Positions 23,656 to 35,690 of a stretch of 64,000 bases of DNA are shown in pieces. The notes beneath the pieces are model-generated. The model had not been told where the DNA came from, made no database searches, and was given only the letters and a program-made list of their open reading frames with translations. Positions within the stretch are counted from its first letter, which is position 1. Every line of letters begins with the position of its first letter. Made by a program: the position numbers and the translations under genes. Source of the DNA: Purpureocillium takamizusanense (Eukaryota > Ascomycota > Sordariomycetes > Hypocreales > Ophiocordycipitaceae); NCBI RefSeq assembly GCF_022605165.1, contig NC_063073.1, forward strand, positions 2,170,001 through 2,234,000, given 5' to 3'.

Positions 23656-25012
23656 TGAGGCTGGGTACTTGCGGCAGCGGCACCAACTGCGCAGAGTCGC
23701 AGACGCAAGGCACACTGCCCGCCGTCACACGGCGCAAGGTTTGGACCTGCTCAGGGCATGCAACGTAGGGGCCAAGCACGCCCTCGCTCGAAAAGGCGAT
23801 GCTGCAGCGATGGGAATCTGGGGGCGGCGAGCCAGTCTAGGTTACGTCGGGTAATCCGCCCGCCCGCCCGCCGCCATGATAGGGCGCGCGCCATGAAGGA
23901 AGCTGCCGGACGGCAAGGGAAATAAGCAATGCCACCATGCAGGGTTGCTGATTGAACCATGTCATGGCTTTGCTTCCAACTAACTACTGCGTAACTTTGT
24001 TACTGCTGACGAGTGCCCATGCTTTTCTCAGTGCTTTGCACATTGTAGGTACTACTTGGCGGTAGGGCTTCTTATACCACATGAATAGCCGGCGGACCAG
24101 GACCGGGGCACTAATGAGGGAGCCGCTCCAGCACCGTGCCCCTGCTCTGCTTTGAGCCTCCAACTGTTCCGATATGCCTGGCCTGCAGGGCTCATGTATG
24201 TAATTGGTACGTACGCAGACATAAGTTGGGTGCTTGTTTGCAATTTTCCGCCCACAGGGCAACAGCGGACTTTACTTCAAGGTAGCCACATGACGTCCTT
24301 GCTTGCCAGAGATGCCATCCATCGTCTAGGGGCTATGGGTATTGTGCAGCCAGCATGTGCAGCACCTAGGACTGTGGTGAGTCGGTACCCAATAACATGA
24401 GCTGGGGAAGCTCTTCAAAGATTTAGTTTTTTCTTCCTTATAAAAAAAGAACAAGCGTTGTGCATCACTCTTTGTTACTAGAAGTGAGGTCTTCGGGTCG
24501 AGGCATTGCGTGCGACCCCTCGGCGCTAGGCCCAGAGCGGGACCCGTTTGGTGGCGGGCGCGACGCAAAATGAGAGCCTGTGAAAGAAAAAGGCTGTGAG
24601 CCAGCGCCAGCGTGCGCCCCGAGCGGTCGACCTCATCATTCTTAACCGCCGCCACTGATGTGAGAGAGAGAGGGTGAGGAACCCCGCCCACGACAAGAGC
24701 ATCACCACCACCACCACCATTCACCTGTGACGATACACGCACAGCACTGGACCGATACGGACGACCACCACCCACGGCGCGGCAACATCAACAACAACAA
24801 CAACAGCGACAGCAACACAGAGCGCGCGATGCCCCCCCCCTCTGACGGGTGACAGCCTCTTCGCCGGATGGGGCACGGGGGGGTGGTTGCCCGCCCCCGA
24901 CCTTTGACTTGACCCTGTTGACTTCTTTTGTTGCAACTGGAGTTGAAGTCGACTCGAGGAGAGGGCGTGAGAGGACCGCAACCACAACACAACTAAGCTC
25001 TTTATTTGTCCG

Positions 25013-25033
25013 CGCTCGCTCGCTCGCTCGCTT
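25013..25033. repeat. CGCT tetranucleotide repeat
   Basis: Five CGCT units just upstream of the proposed start of the DUF202 gene, probably within its 5' UTR. Confidence 0.85.
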
Positions 25034-25069
25034 GCGCGCGAGGCGAGAGGAGCCCGCTCATCACCCGCC

Positions 25070-26177
25070 ATGTTCCAGGTCCGTTTTCCCACTTCCCCCG
25101 CCCCCATATTCCCGACACCCTCGCTGTCTCTGTGACGGACAACCGGGCGCTTTCGACGGGCGTCCAGTCCAGTCCGTCTCACCATGCCCGGTTGAACAAA
25201 CGTTGCTTATTGTTGATGTTGATGTTTGATGTTTGATGATTTCTTTTCTTCTTTCCCTGTTCATTTTTCATAATGACTCTGAGAAGAGAAAGAACAAAGA
25301 CAAAGAGAGAGAGAGAGAGCCCCGTCGCTGACCCGTCGTCTGTGTGTCATATATTAGCCACATCCCGAGGAGCACCTACACCTGCGACTGCATAGGGCGC
25401 GGTCCGTGGTGCTCACGTCGGAAGAGTGAGTTGTCCCCCGACCCCCCGACCCCCGCCCTTTTCACCCTTTTGTTCATGGTGATGATCATGGTGCACGGTG
25501 GTGGTGGTGGTGGTGGTGATGATGATTACGACCAAGGGGGCGGCAGCCCAAGCGGGCAGGCAGGCAAGCGATAGTAAAGGGCAGGCCTGACGATCGTCCC
25601 GTTCGTCCGTCCGCCCGTCCCCCTCAAGCATTACGTAGTTAGTGCTCGGGGTCGTTGTTACACACACCCATTGACTTCATGCATACACAACACACCACAT
25701 ATACATCCCATACACACATACACACATACACCGTCCACATGATATCCACATCCCACGCATCCCCCCTCCCCAAAAGAAAACCAAGTTTCATATACCAAAA
25801 AGAAGAAGAAAGTAAAAACAAAAGGCGTTGACATCAATATCTCCAGGCTCGTCGAAATCCGCGCCGCCCAGCGCACCTTCGAGGGCGCCTACATGCGCAC
25901 CGCCCTCGGGCAGTTCTCCTTCGCCCTCGTCGTCCTCAAGATCTTCACCGAGGAGTTCTACGCCATCGGCGCCCTCTTCGCCGCCTACGGCGCCGCCGTC
26001 CTCCTCGTCGCCGTCCACCGCCGCTACCAGGGCCAGCGCCAGTTCTTCACCCACGAGGGCGCCGACGGCGTCGCCCGCCGCCGCTTCAAGACGAGCGGCG
26101 ACACCGTCCTCCTCATGACCGCCCTCAGCCTCGCCGCCTACGCCACCCTCCTCGTCCTCACCTGGAACCTCGTCTGA
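25070..26177 (+). CDS. DUF202 family small membrane protein
   Basis: Proposed exons are 25070-25078, 25358-25425 and 25847-26177, giving 135 residues. The third exon encodes the recognisable part: LVEIRAAQRTFEGAYMRTAL is the classic DUF202 R-T-F...R-T-A-L signature, followed by three hydrophobic segments (about residues 45-65, 70-85 and 112-132). The second exon fits by phase (donor gtgagt, branch gttgaca, acceptor ctccag) and adds a coherent SVVLTSEE run straight into the domain. An in-frame TAG ends upstream at 25357, exactly at an acceptor with a ctgac branch site 25 nt before it, so a further exon is required. The only fitting start found is a 9-nt exon coding M-F-Q with donor gtccgt. The introns (279 and 421 nt) are long for this window. 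DUF202 proteins are integral membrane proteins of largely unknown function. Exon 3 is sure, exon 2 likely, exon 1 tentative. Confidence 0.72.
25497..25520. repeat. GGT trinucleotide repeat inside an intron
   Basis: GGT/GTG run continuing into GAT units, located in the second intron of the proposed DUF202 gene. Confidence 0.85.
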
Positions 26178-27629
26178 GCTTGGCTTGGCTTGGCTTGGCT
26201 TGGCTCACACCGTTGATCCATCTAAAACCCCCCCTCGTGTTACGCGGCTTCTCCTGTTGCCCTTCTTTCATGGTGGACAGAAAGGGGGGAAGGGGGGCAG
26301 AGGGGCTGGGCCATTCTTCTCGTATTGGCTTCGTTCCGTCTCGCGCTGCACGCCCTCGTGGGAGGAAACTCGAGACTCTGCCGTATCGGAGCTGCACTAG
26401 TAGGGCTCTACCCTTTGTCCTATTATTACTACCACCAATATCGTGTACCACCACCGCTGTTTCCCCTTATATATATACCTATACATACATGTGCCGTGAG
26501 AACTCTTGTGCATAGGTCCAACTCGCCGAGCTTGAAAAAACAACGCCCACAGTTTTCAACGCCAATATGATGATGATAACCGCCTCAATTTGCCAGTTCT
26601 GCCGACACATGGTTGGCACGGCTTTTCCGCACGCGTCTTCTGCCTCCCAATCCAACACCATGCATTATCCACCAAACAGAAAGCACTTTTCAGCTGTCAT
26701 ATCATATCGCCCCCCCCCCTTAACCCTGCAGACATCATCAACATGACTCTCTCCACCCAGCATCCTTCTACACTGCCGTATATCCCTTCTACTCGTCTCC
26801 TTCAAAATTCCTGATCGACCTTCGTCAGGTCTTACCCACAATGCTTAACGCAGGGCTGCGCGCCTGCGAGGAGGTCCCCTTGCGCCTTAGCAACAATGCT
26901 GTTGCACCGCCCGCCATCCATCGGCGCACATGCTTCCCCGCGCTTAATTATTCATACCATCAGCCCATCCATAAAAAGAAGTCTTGAGGAGAGTATTCGG
27001 GTTGGCAAGATATGAATGGGGTATGTGGCGTCACGTTGCAGGCTGATAGGCGGAGTTTGCGCGGGCCTCAACGGTCTTGCGTGCGGCTCATGCCATTCAT
27101 TGAAGAACGCATGGCAGTCCTGTCTCTGTCTCCGGTCTTCAGCTAAGCTTTTGCTTCCGCGGCTCAGACACGGTCGGCCCAACATGTGTCAACGGCGACT
27201 GTTTGCGCGAAGGTATCCATCCTCTCTCACGGCTTGTTGGCTCGACTCCCGTCTCCGCCAACCAAGGACGTCAGCGCCCTCGATGGATACTCTCAAAGTG
27301 GTCTCAAGTGCTAAGCTACTAAAGCTCACAAATCTTGCGGTCGAAGACAGCAGTGTCCCCAAGTACGCTGATGCCGACCGCGGCCAGATAATTCAAAAGA
27401 TCGGTTGGACCGCACCGTGACACTAGCGTTATGCTGTTTTCGCCGTAGAGCTGACAGGAAGTGCAACCAACGCATGTTACAAAGATTGCCCTAATCATCT
27501 CTTGATTTCTGCATCCGTTGCCGTCTCTGATAGTGCGGAGCCGACATATAGGACGCATCGTACTTGTCTCCTGCCCCCGACTTGGCGCGCCAGTTTCGCC
27601 TCCTACAAGCGATCCGTCGACGAGACTAC
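26178..27629. other. Convergent intergenic region
   Basis: 1.45 kb between the DUF202 gene (+) and the Zn2Cys6 gene (-), so both 3' ends. It begins with a TTGGC pentamer array directly after the DUF202 stop and contains a TATATATA element near 26468. No believable open frame is present. Confidence 0.5.
26180..26204. repeat. TTGGC pentanucleotide repeat
   Basis: Five TTGGC units starting three bases after the DUF202 stop codon, in the presumed 3' UTR. Confidence 0.88.
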
Positions 27630-28969
27630 TCAAGCGGAGTAGTAAGAATCCGTCGGCGCCTGGGTGACAGCCGTTTGCTGTCGCTGCTCGTCCAGCCACA
27701 CTTGTTGATTTCCCGTGTCTTTCCCATACTGCCAGCCCCGAAACTGGGATGGGTCCTGGGCAAGGACGTTCTGCTGGTGCCACGAATCCGCATCCGATGG
27801 AACTGCGCCCGCTAACACTGTTCCATGGTCACCAAGTCCTGTAATTCCGCCAGAGGCCATGTTCGCTGCGGGTAGGCCGAAGGGCTGTCCGTATATGCCC
27901 GTGAGGTTAGATGCACGACGTTCGAAGTGCTGTCCGTCGCCTATGGTCAGATACTGGGGCTGCTGCTGGCCTGCAGTGCTCTCCCCGCTATACGACATGG
28001 ATCGAGTCGGTTGTGAGAATTCGGACCATGCCATGTCGTCGTGTGACCCTGCCTCAGAGGTTCCCGGCGCCCAAGGTCCGGGCGCAGCTGATGACTGCGC
28101 GAATGGCGAGAACTGCGCACTCAACGGGGATTCTGCCGGATACGGGGCCCAGGCCATGTTAAGCCCCTCGGCCTTGACCATCGGAGCTCCATTCGAGTCT
28201 GGCGACACCCATGTCCCCGGCGGCTGGCCGCCGAAGCCGTAATGGCCATCGTGGGGCAGCCCATTCGACGGTACTTTTCACGTCATGGTCAGCGTGACCA
28301 CCATGCTTCGTCTCGCTACGCGATAGGTCTCACCTTTAACATCCGGCGGTAAGTAGTCGTCTGTGGTTGTCTGTGCCTTGTTGCCTTGTACCATCCCAAC
28401 CATCTCCCCGGGGCTTCCTCCCGCGACTGCAGGTGACGAGGTCGACGAGGCCACACTGGACCCAGCGGTTTGACGCACAGCTCCTCTTGAACGACTCTCC
28501 CCTCCTGGCTGCTGGTCAACCGGATAGAAACTGCATTCTTTTTTCAAGCGAATGCAGTTAACGCAGCGGTTCTGGACCTCCGGAGAGGTGATACATCGAA
28601 TTTTTCGGCGACGACAGTGACCTATCCACAGGCTTGTAAGTTATCACACCCACGGCAGTGCTTCTCGAGCAGCGATCAAGACTTACTGCAGGCGATCGAG
28701 GTCCTGTGATACCCGAGCTTGTTTCTCTTCTTCTCCCCAGTTCCGCCAGCTGACATTTGCGCGCCAGATGCCCCTTGTTGTTGCATTTGCGTTGTGTTCG
28801 GTGTGCTGAACGATCGCCGCAGCGCCGAGCCCGGAGTTTCGTCGTAAGATCCCTCTGAGTCTCGACCGTCGCCTTCTGGCGCTGATGAATCCTGTGGCAT
28901 GATCCCAAATGCTGTATTGTACTCCATTGCCGGGTCGTGAGCAGGAGGTACGATGTACTGATACGACAT
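27630..28969 (-). CDS. Short Zn2Cys6 transcription factor
   Basis: Three exons on the minus strand, 28969-28687, 28621-28334 and 28273-27630, separated by introns of 65 and 60 nt, give 404 residues. Splicing across the first intron creates the zinc cluster: C94, C97, C104, C114, C117, C124, spaced C-x2-C-x6-C-x9-C-x2-C-x6-C. The core reads ACSHCRRRKIRC, with a later CVNCIRLKKEC half. This fits the Gal4-type binuclear DNA-binding domain. The N-terminus is acidic and Ser-rich. The region after the cluster is Ser/Gly/Gln/Pro-rich, and the fungal-specific regulatory (middle homology) domain of large factors is absent, so this is a short member of the class. The start is taken at 28969 (MSYQY). 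An in-frame ATG at 29074 would add 35 residues of less typical sequence. The target genes are unknown. Both neighbours are separated by long non-coding DNA, so there is no cluster context. Confidence 0.88.
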
Positions 28970-31376
28970 GTTAAGCGTTGAGACCGATGCTAACCTCAGG
29001 ATGGGCGCGCTGTTGCACCCGTACTCCCAGATGTCCTGTTTCGCGTGGATATCGCGTGCTCGGACCACGGCCATGTAAATGGTGCGTGCCACGGGAAGTG
29101 CTGTAGGCTGACGACGGGGCCGCAGGCAGGCAAGGCGACCAGCCCGATTTTACGGGCGTGCAATTAGATCAGCGAGGTGCCGGCGATGTCTGGAGCGGTG
29201 TCGCGCCAGTATATCGGAGCCCTCAACGCAGGCCACCTAGACCATTCTTAGCCTGGCCTTCCCTTTCGATGTTTCAGCGAGAAACGTGGCCGGCCAAGCT
29301 TGAGGGCAGCTAAACCGGACTCTCGGTCACCCGCCGGACCTGCCAAAGACACAGCGCGGAGTGATGCAGTTTCTCGGGTCGGCTTCCGAATAAGTCGAAG
29401 GGCCTGCTTGCCGACTTTGTGCGCCTCGCGTGGAGGAGGAGGGGAGGGGGGGGTTAGGCACTTGTTCGCGCCTTCGAGAACCCAAAGTCAAGGTTCTGGT
29501 CGAGTCCCGCCGCGCGTCCCTACGGTTGAGGCGATGCAGCTGATGGCAGCTGCGATGGGGCGTGGTCTTTATGAGCGTCAGGCTCGGATTGTGATGACGA
29601 CCTCCTGCCGAAGCCGGCGCGCGACGAGCGAGGGCTCGCAGATTGAGCCCAGGCTGGCCTCAGCTCTGGAGGATCGTTTGCTTGGTGGCGGCAGGCGTAG
29701 GCCCCCTGTTTACCCCGAGCTATGTCTCGTGCAACCTGGCAAAGGGAAACGCAGTGAGCGAGAGGCTGGGAACGAGCGAGGATGTGATGCCTTCGTCCCG
29801 CACTTGCTGAGAAGGCTCTCAGCGCGGGTAGAGAGCAGCGCGGTGGCAAGAGCCTGACGGCCGATGGGAATGAGCGGCGTCGAGAGGTGGCAATTCGCCC
29901 AAAGTATCTCGTCAGTCCCTAGCGAACGATTGAGGGCCAAGTCAGGTCGAACAACGGCAAGCCTGCACGCCTCCCATTGGGCACGGCTTCTTCCTTTTCC
30001 TCTCGCGCCTCCTGGTCTGGACGGGGCGACAAGGGTCGACGGCCACGCAGACGGTGCCCAAGCGGCACAACAGGAAGCTATGTGCTCACAGCGTGTGTCT
30101 GCGTCGGTATTGGGGAGCAGAACCCTGTCCAGCCAACCATGAGAAAAGCAACGTCTTCCAAGTGGTTTGGGGTGACGCGGGAGGATCAGCAGGAGAGGAG
30201 GACGGAAGGTCCTGGTGCCGGGAGGCAGGTCGGATGTGTGCAATACGGCGAGAAAGGGTTGCCCCGAGACTGGACGAACACTTGCCGGTCGTCTTCAGCT
30301 CGTGACCATTCCAGCTTGACAGGGTGCGGGAAGCAGATATATATGACGGGACAGCCGTGCCGGCGGGGGGAAGGGGGGTGTGTACGAGGGATATTTTTAT
30401 ATAAGGGGATGGGCAAATTTGCCTCGAGCGAGTGCGTCAGACAGATAGAGGAAGAGAGAGACTCTGGTCTGACTGACTGAGCAGTAGCCCAGGTGGCCGA
30501 CGACGAGAGCAACCTTGAACAAGCGCGCGCGGAGCATGGGGTGCAATCGGAAAGCCAGCGCAGTTGCGCCAACGTCGGGGGGCTTCACCTGCGTGATGTG
30601 CTCGGTAGCCCAAACAAGCTCCATCTGGTCTGCAAGCCCTTTCCGCAACGGCCACCAGTCCATCCGGGAGCGTTAGACACCCCCGATATATCGCGTCTCC
30701 ACTCGGGGTATGAGTGGGATACGTAGCGACGACGGTTGAGGGACTTCCGATCAGCAGCAGCCTTGGTGGACCCATGCTCGACGCAATTCATCCTGCCCGT
30801 AACGAGCGTAGTTCGTGACACTTTGTCAGTGATGTGTGCATGCCGGCTGCATGCGAACCAAGACAGGATGGCGTTCGGCTGCGTAACCTGCCCAGTACGA
30901 GTACCTACGTGGGACTTGGCTGTTCCGGGGACAAAGCCGTTTGACACGCTTGGGGCTCAACGCTCATGCCGTTGGCGGCTCTACTTCCCAGCTGTCAAAG
31001 GGCCGACCATATGTGTGCTTCACCCCCATCATGGCACCAGTACAGCGTGTGGAGGCGGTCGGGGGGCGCCGTCTGGGTATCCGGTCAAGAGCCGGCTCTC
31101 CTGCTGCTTTCCTAGACGCCCCTGGAAGTGCGGATCTGCAGCTCTCTGGGTCGCGGGCCAAGCCAGTGGTGTCCCCGGACAGCCGACAAGACAGGGTGTC
31201 GCGCAGCGCGCGCGCCGCCGAGGGTAGGTAGTGCAGGTTGTGCACAAACGAACCATTCTTTCTGCCTCGTCCACTTCTCCACAGAGTGCGTGTGTGTAGT
31301 CCCGGCAAGTAAAAGATATGCAGCTCTATATATGCGCGTCGGTGCAGGCAGGTAGGTAAGTATCCTGCATGCGTTG

Positions 31377-31394
31377 GTACGTACGTACGTACGT
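31377..31394. repeat. GTAC tetranucleotide repeat
   Basis: Four to five self-complementary GTAC units. Confidence 0.85.
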
Positions 31395-33546
31395 GGTACT
31401 TGGCACGCCGTATGGTCGTGTGTCCGGTAGGGAGGTAGGTAGGTACTCACACATGCAGGTATTTTGTGTTTGGGGGAGGCTGGTGACCGACGACGTGTAT
31501 CTGTCTGTTTCTGTCTCTCTGGCTGTCCGTCTGTTCTTCTGTACGCGTGAACGCTCGTACACTTGACAAACACCTTGTTCCAGAATGGAGCCCTGGTTTG
31601 GATCGAAGTCGTCGTTGTGGGTTCGCGGATCGCGCCAGCAGGCAACCTAGCCGTAGTCTTGTGGATCCTCCGGCGGGAACTCAAGCGTGGCGCCTCGAAT
31701 GCGCCTTGGTTTGACGGCCATTTTAGTGCCATCTTCTTATTCTTAGTAGTATTCAATCTCGACGTTGGTTAGGCGCGAGGGCACGAATGGCTACTCGTCG
31801 GCGCACACACCCCCGTCATGGCTGGTCCGCTCCTGCTGAAGAATGTCCGGTATCTGACGAGGCATGTCACCGGCGGCGATGATGCATGGCTCGAGGCAGG
31901 ACTGGACCGGGCATGCATCCGCAGCCAACTGCATCCCAGCTACGCGGTTTTTGGGCTAGCATCGCGGCGACTCCTTTTCTCCTTGTCAACCTGCTGCGGG
32001 AAGTGCATCTGTATGCAGGTGGTCGCTCGTTAGCGCACCTCGCATGGATCCCCTCTCGCTCAGCCCAGGAATCTGACGGGCCTTGGCGCCTGGCACACAC
32101 GCGCGGTAACATCGACCGGCTTGGGACCCGGTTGAACCAAGTCACTGCACTGTGCTGTCCAGCCTCGCTCGTGTCCCGTGCCTTGCGGACAGAGCAAAAT
32201 GTTAGTGAGTACATTGGGGGGCGGCCGTAAGCCTGTAGGCAAGGCGCATCGCCGCACCGTTGATGTAAGTGGCATAGGCTCGCCGCTCAGCGACTGCCCG
32301 TAGTGGCAGGTAACTGCAGAGGTTCGCTGGCTGTCGCGACCAGTCGCGAAAGGTACCGTCCGAAGGGATCCAGTTTGTCAGGCCCCATGCCTTGGAGCTG
32401 CCTAAGCCAGTTGATCGACAGCGGTAGTGGCAACAGAAGCGTCGAGGCTGTCACGGCGGCGTTGGCCTCCTGTCCGAGAGAGATCCAAAAGCCCGATGCT
32501 GTACCAAGTCCATGTGTACTTGCGTGTTACCTGAAGAATCGCGCGCCCCCGTCAGCAGGATCTGGCTCCCCACCCGATGCAACAGAGCTTGACTGCATGG
32601 CGAAGGTTGGGGCGTGATTGGGGAGCAAGGGGGGCGTTTGACAGATTGGAGACCCGCTCTGGGCCCGACAGCGATATTACCTCTGGGGGCCAGCTGCCTG
32701 CCTGTCCTGCCTGCTTGCTTGTGATGGCGGCGACAGAAGAGTGCTCCCGGGCCGAGCTCCCAAGTCAGTTGACTCGAGTAGCCAGCGGGCAGGTCATTGT
32801 TACTTGCCGGCAGGTCATGGTCGTGGGCCACAGGTCTCGTCCGCACACCATTCGGACCCTCACATGGTTGGCTGGACGGGTGAGACGCAGGATCTACTCT
32901 GGCCAGTCTGGGCTGGGCCAGACCCGCGAGGTCTTTCTGTATCAACGGCGAGCGGCAACACAGCAGCAGCCATAACGAGAGCGACAGCGTCCGACGACCT
33001 CTCCTCGTTATGAGGCAGCTCATTGGGTCGGTTTGCCACTGGCCCGCATGCTCCGTGTGGCGAGGGCGCCAATCCGGACTGTACGGGGTACGTATGTGCT
33101 TCGTATATCTGAGTGGTTGCTCTGTGTATCATGATGCATGAGGCTCAATGCTTCCTGGCGAGGCGTCTGACGGGCCGACCCCGGACCCCGTTCGATTCGA
33201 TAAGACGATCAGCAGAGAGTGATGGGACTCCGGCGTCTGTGCTTGGAACGACAGTGGGCTCCTCGGCCGAGAGAGATGCCCAAATTATCGAGTCATTCCA
33301 AGCACCGGTTGCTTTTTGCTCGTTTGCCCCTCCCCGAGGGCCACTGTCACTGAGGTCGGCCTCCACACGCTGGCCCTGGGCAGACCGGGGAAGCCATCCG
33401 CCGCAACGCTAATGTTGTCGAGGTGCATCTTGCGAGTGTGGTTCCTCCAGCAGGGCTCCCCCCTCGTGGGGACCGGACCGTGGTGGTGTCCCAATGCCTG
33501 CTCCTGTGGCTGATGTTGCTTGCGTACCTTGGCTTCCGGATGCCAC

Positions 33547-33619
33547 GATGCTTGCTTGCTTGCTTGCTCTTTTGTTTGCTTGTGTGCTTGTGTGCTTGCG
33601 TGTGCTTGCTTGCTTGCCA
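33547..33619. repeat. CTTG-rich repeat tract
   Basis: About 70 bp of CTTG units with TTTG and TGTG variants. Confidence 0.8.
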
Positions 33620-34227
33620 TGATCATCGCTCGCTTGCCTGCTTGCTTTGCTTTGCTTGTCCGTCTAGGTCGGGGACCTAGCCTGTGTCAGACCACCGTCC
33701 ACATGCTCGTCGGCCCCGCTCCCGCAGCTTCTCCAGGGGCTCAACCCACCCATATTCGACGCGGAGGGCTATAAGAGAAGGGGCAGCTGGCTGCTAAAAG
33801 GTATGGCCGAATGTCCATTGGATGCGAAGGACCCGGCCAGGGCGGCGGCCAATGCTACGCCCCGGGCCTTGGCCGGGCGGCGAGGGCGCACTCGGACTGT
33901 GGCGGCGATCGCCTGGTCCTGGCCCTGATCCTTGGTCGTGCACTCGGTTGGGTCTTTCCAAGCACGCCAGCCATTGTGGCATGAACGACGTTATCGGAGG
34001 TGTTGGCTACCCATGGTGGTTCGTCGTCGTCGTCGTCGTCGGCCGATCGGAGTGTTACAGAGGTCATTTCGTCTGTCTGTCTGCACGCCCGCGCCCGACC
34101 AATGGCAAGGAGCTGGCCAGGCTGTCAGACAGTTTCGTTTTCCAGAGCAAGCGCTTGCCTGGGCAGTTGCCAGTTGGCATCGGCCGGAAGGTACAATCCG
34201 TGCGAACCACCCTCGGAGCAAGAGGTG

Positions 34228-35060
34228 CCTACCAGGTACCAGGTAGGTAGGGAAGGCCACCTGTTGCCTGCAGTGCTTTGCGCTCGTAAGGTACCTACCT
34301 ACCTACGAACCACCTAGCAAGTACAGGACTCGTAACTATACCTCCGAGTCCTTCACCACATGTCGGATACGAAGTTCCTACCTCGTAGCACCTTGGTACT
34401 TACCTGACCTAAGGTATGGCACACACCTCAAGTGTACGCACTACTAACCTCGTACCTCAAATGCTGCCGTAGCTAGGTACCTCTATGAATAGGTACCTGA
34501 GGCTAAGGTAGAGTTGGTATTTAAGCACTATCAAGTACCTAGGGCAATTAACCTACCAAAGGCAATTACCGATGCCCAGGTACTGGAGAGGCAAGTTGAC
34601 TCAGGAATATTCCAAGTCGTCACCTCCACACCAACTCCATCTTTCTTGGCTGCACGATCCTGGGACAGCGATGCACAGCACCGGGTACATACCTACCTAG
34701 GTAGGCACCTGGTAGGTGGTACTTGGGTACAGCGCGAGTCCCATTATGCTGCTGCCCCCATCAGTCTCGAGGCTGGAATGGAGCACGAGATGGAAGCGGC
34801 CATGAAGAGAGAGGGCCTGCCAGGCATACCTACCTAGCCCGTAGTCTACACTTGGAACCTCTCCTTCCTTCACGAGTGGAAGTTACCTCGGTGCTTACCA
34901 ACTACTACCTAGTACTTAAGGTAGACTGATAACTTAAGCTCCAAAATAGTACTGGATTAACTATCCGGCAGACCCTAGCGGCAAGAGAATACTACCTAGG
35001 TACTAAGGTACCTGCCTACAGTATGCTGGCACGAAAACCTCACCTCCTGGTACCTCGCCA
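34228..35060. repeat. Dense tract of GGTACC / TACCTA words
   Basis: By eye there are six exact GGTACC hexamers in about 830 bp (34235, 34290, 34476, 34492, 35007, 35049), with many TACCTACC, CCTAGGTA and AAGGTA variants on both strands between them. It is not a simple tandem array: spacing is irregular and unique sequence lies between words. Local AT content is higher than in flanking DNA. Confidence 0.75.
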
Positions 35061-35599
35061 GCACTAGCGACTCATATTTTCGTGTTCAATGCCTCCCCTC
35101 CGCTCGAGCACCACGACGCCTCTTACATGTGAGCGATGGTGAAGCCGGGGCGCACGTCCAGCAGATCGGTAGGAGCCTCGCCAGTGGGCAGGACGCCCTT
35201 TGCACATTGATTCTGTCATCACGCATCGAGCTGCTAGCCGATGTTGTACAACGCAGCCAGCACGTCGTCGGTCCATGTGGATGGTCATCTCGTCGTCATG
35301 CCCATCCATCATGACATTACCTCGACGTATCATCATCCGCGCCTCCCATGCCGCATTCTTTGCTGTGTCCGTGCCTGCGCCTGCGCCTGCTGCGTCTGCG
35401 CCAGCGCCTGGCCTGGATGTCTCGCCGCCATGCGCATGCCACCCCCTCCACCTTGCAGCAGCATCCATGAGATGGAGGGCATGGACACCCCCCCGGTTGG
35501 CGGCTGAGGCCCCGAGAGAGAGCTTCGATGCGACGAATAATGGAGGTGCGTCTTGCCTTACCTCACCCGCAGCAGCAATCGCACCTACCTACTCATGCA

Positions 35600-35601
<2 letters not shown>

Positions 35602-35636
<35 letters not shown>

Positions 35637-35690
35637 TCCTCCTCCTCCTCCTCCTGCCGCTGCCGCTGCCGCTGCCGCTGCCGTTACTGT
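35602..35690. repeat. Composite TGC, TCC and TGCCGC repeat
   Basis: TGC units pass into TCC units and then into TGCCGC units without interruption. All three plus-strand frames are open through it (poly-Ala then poly-Pro, poly-Leu, or poly-Cys then Ser), so the open frames here say nothing about coding. Confidence 0.9.

Larger units (their letters stand above)
20354..25069. other. 4.7 kb divergent intergenic region
   Basis: This lies between the C2H2 gene (-) and the DUF202 gene (+), so it holds both promoters. A TATATA element at about 20388-20394 lies only some 35 nt from the C2H2 ATG. AGC repeats occur at 20573-20594, and a cluster of GGTACC/TACCTA motifs lies at 21955-22110. A protein-like but interrupted frame at 23388-23655 is listed separately. 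CAC and AAC runs lie at 24702-24719 and 24789-24805. No other gene is supported. Confidence 0.5.
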
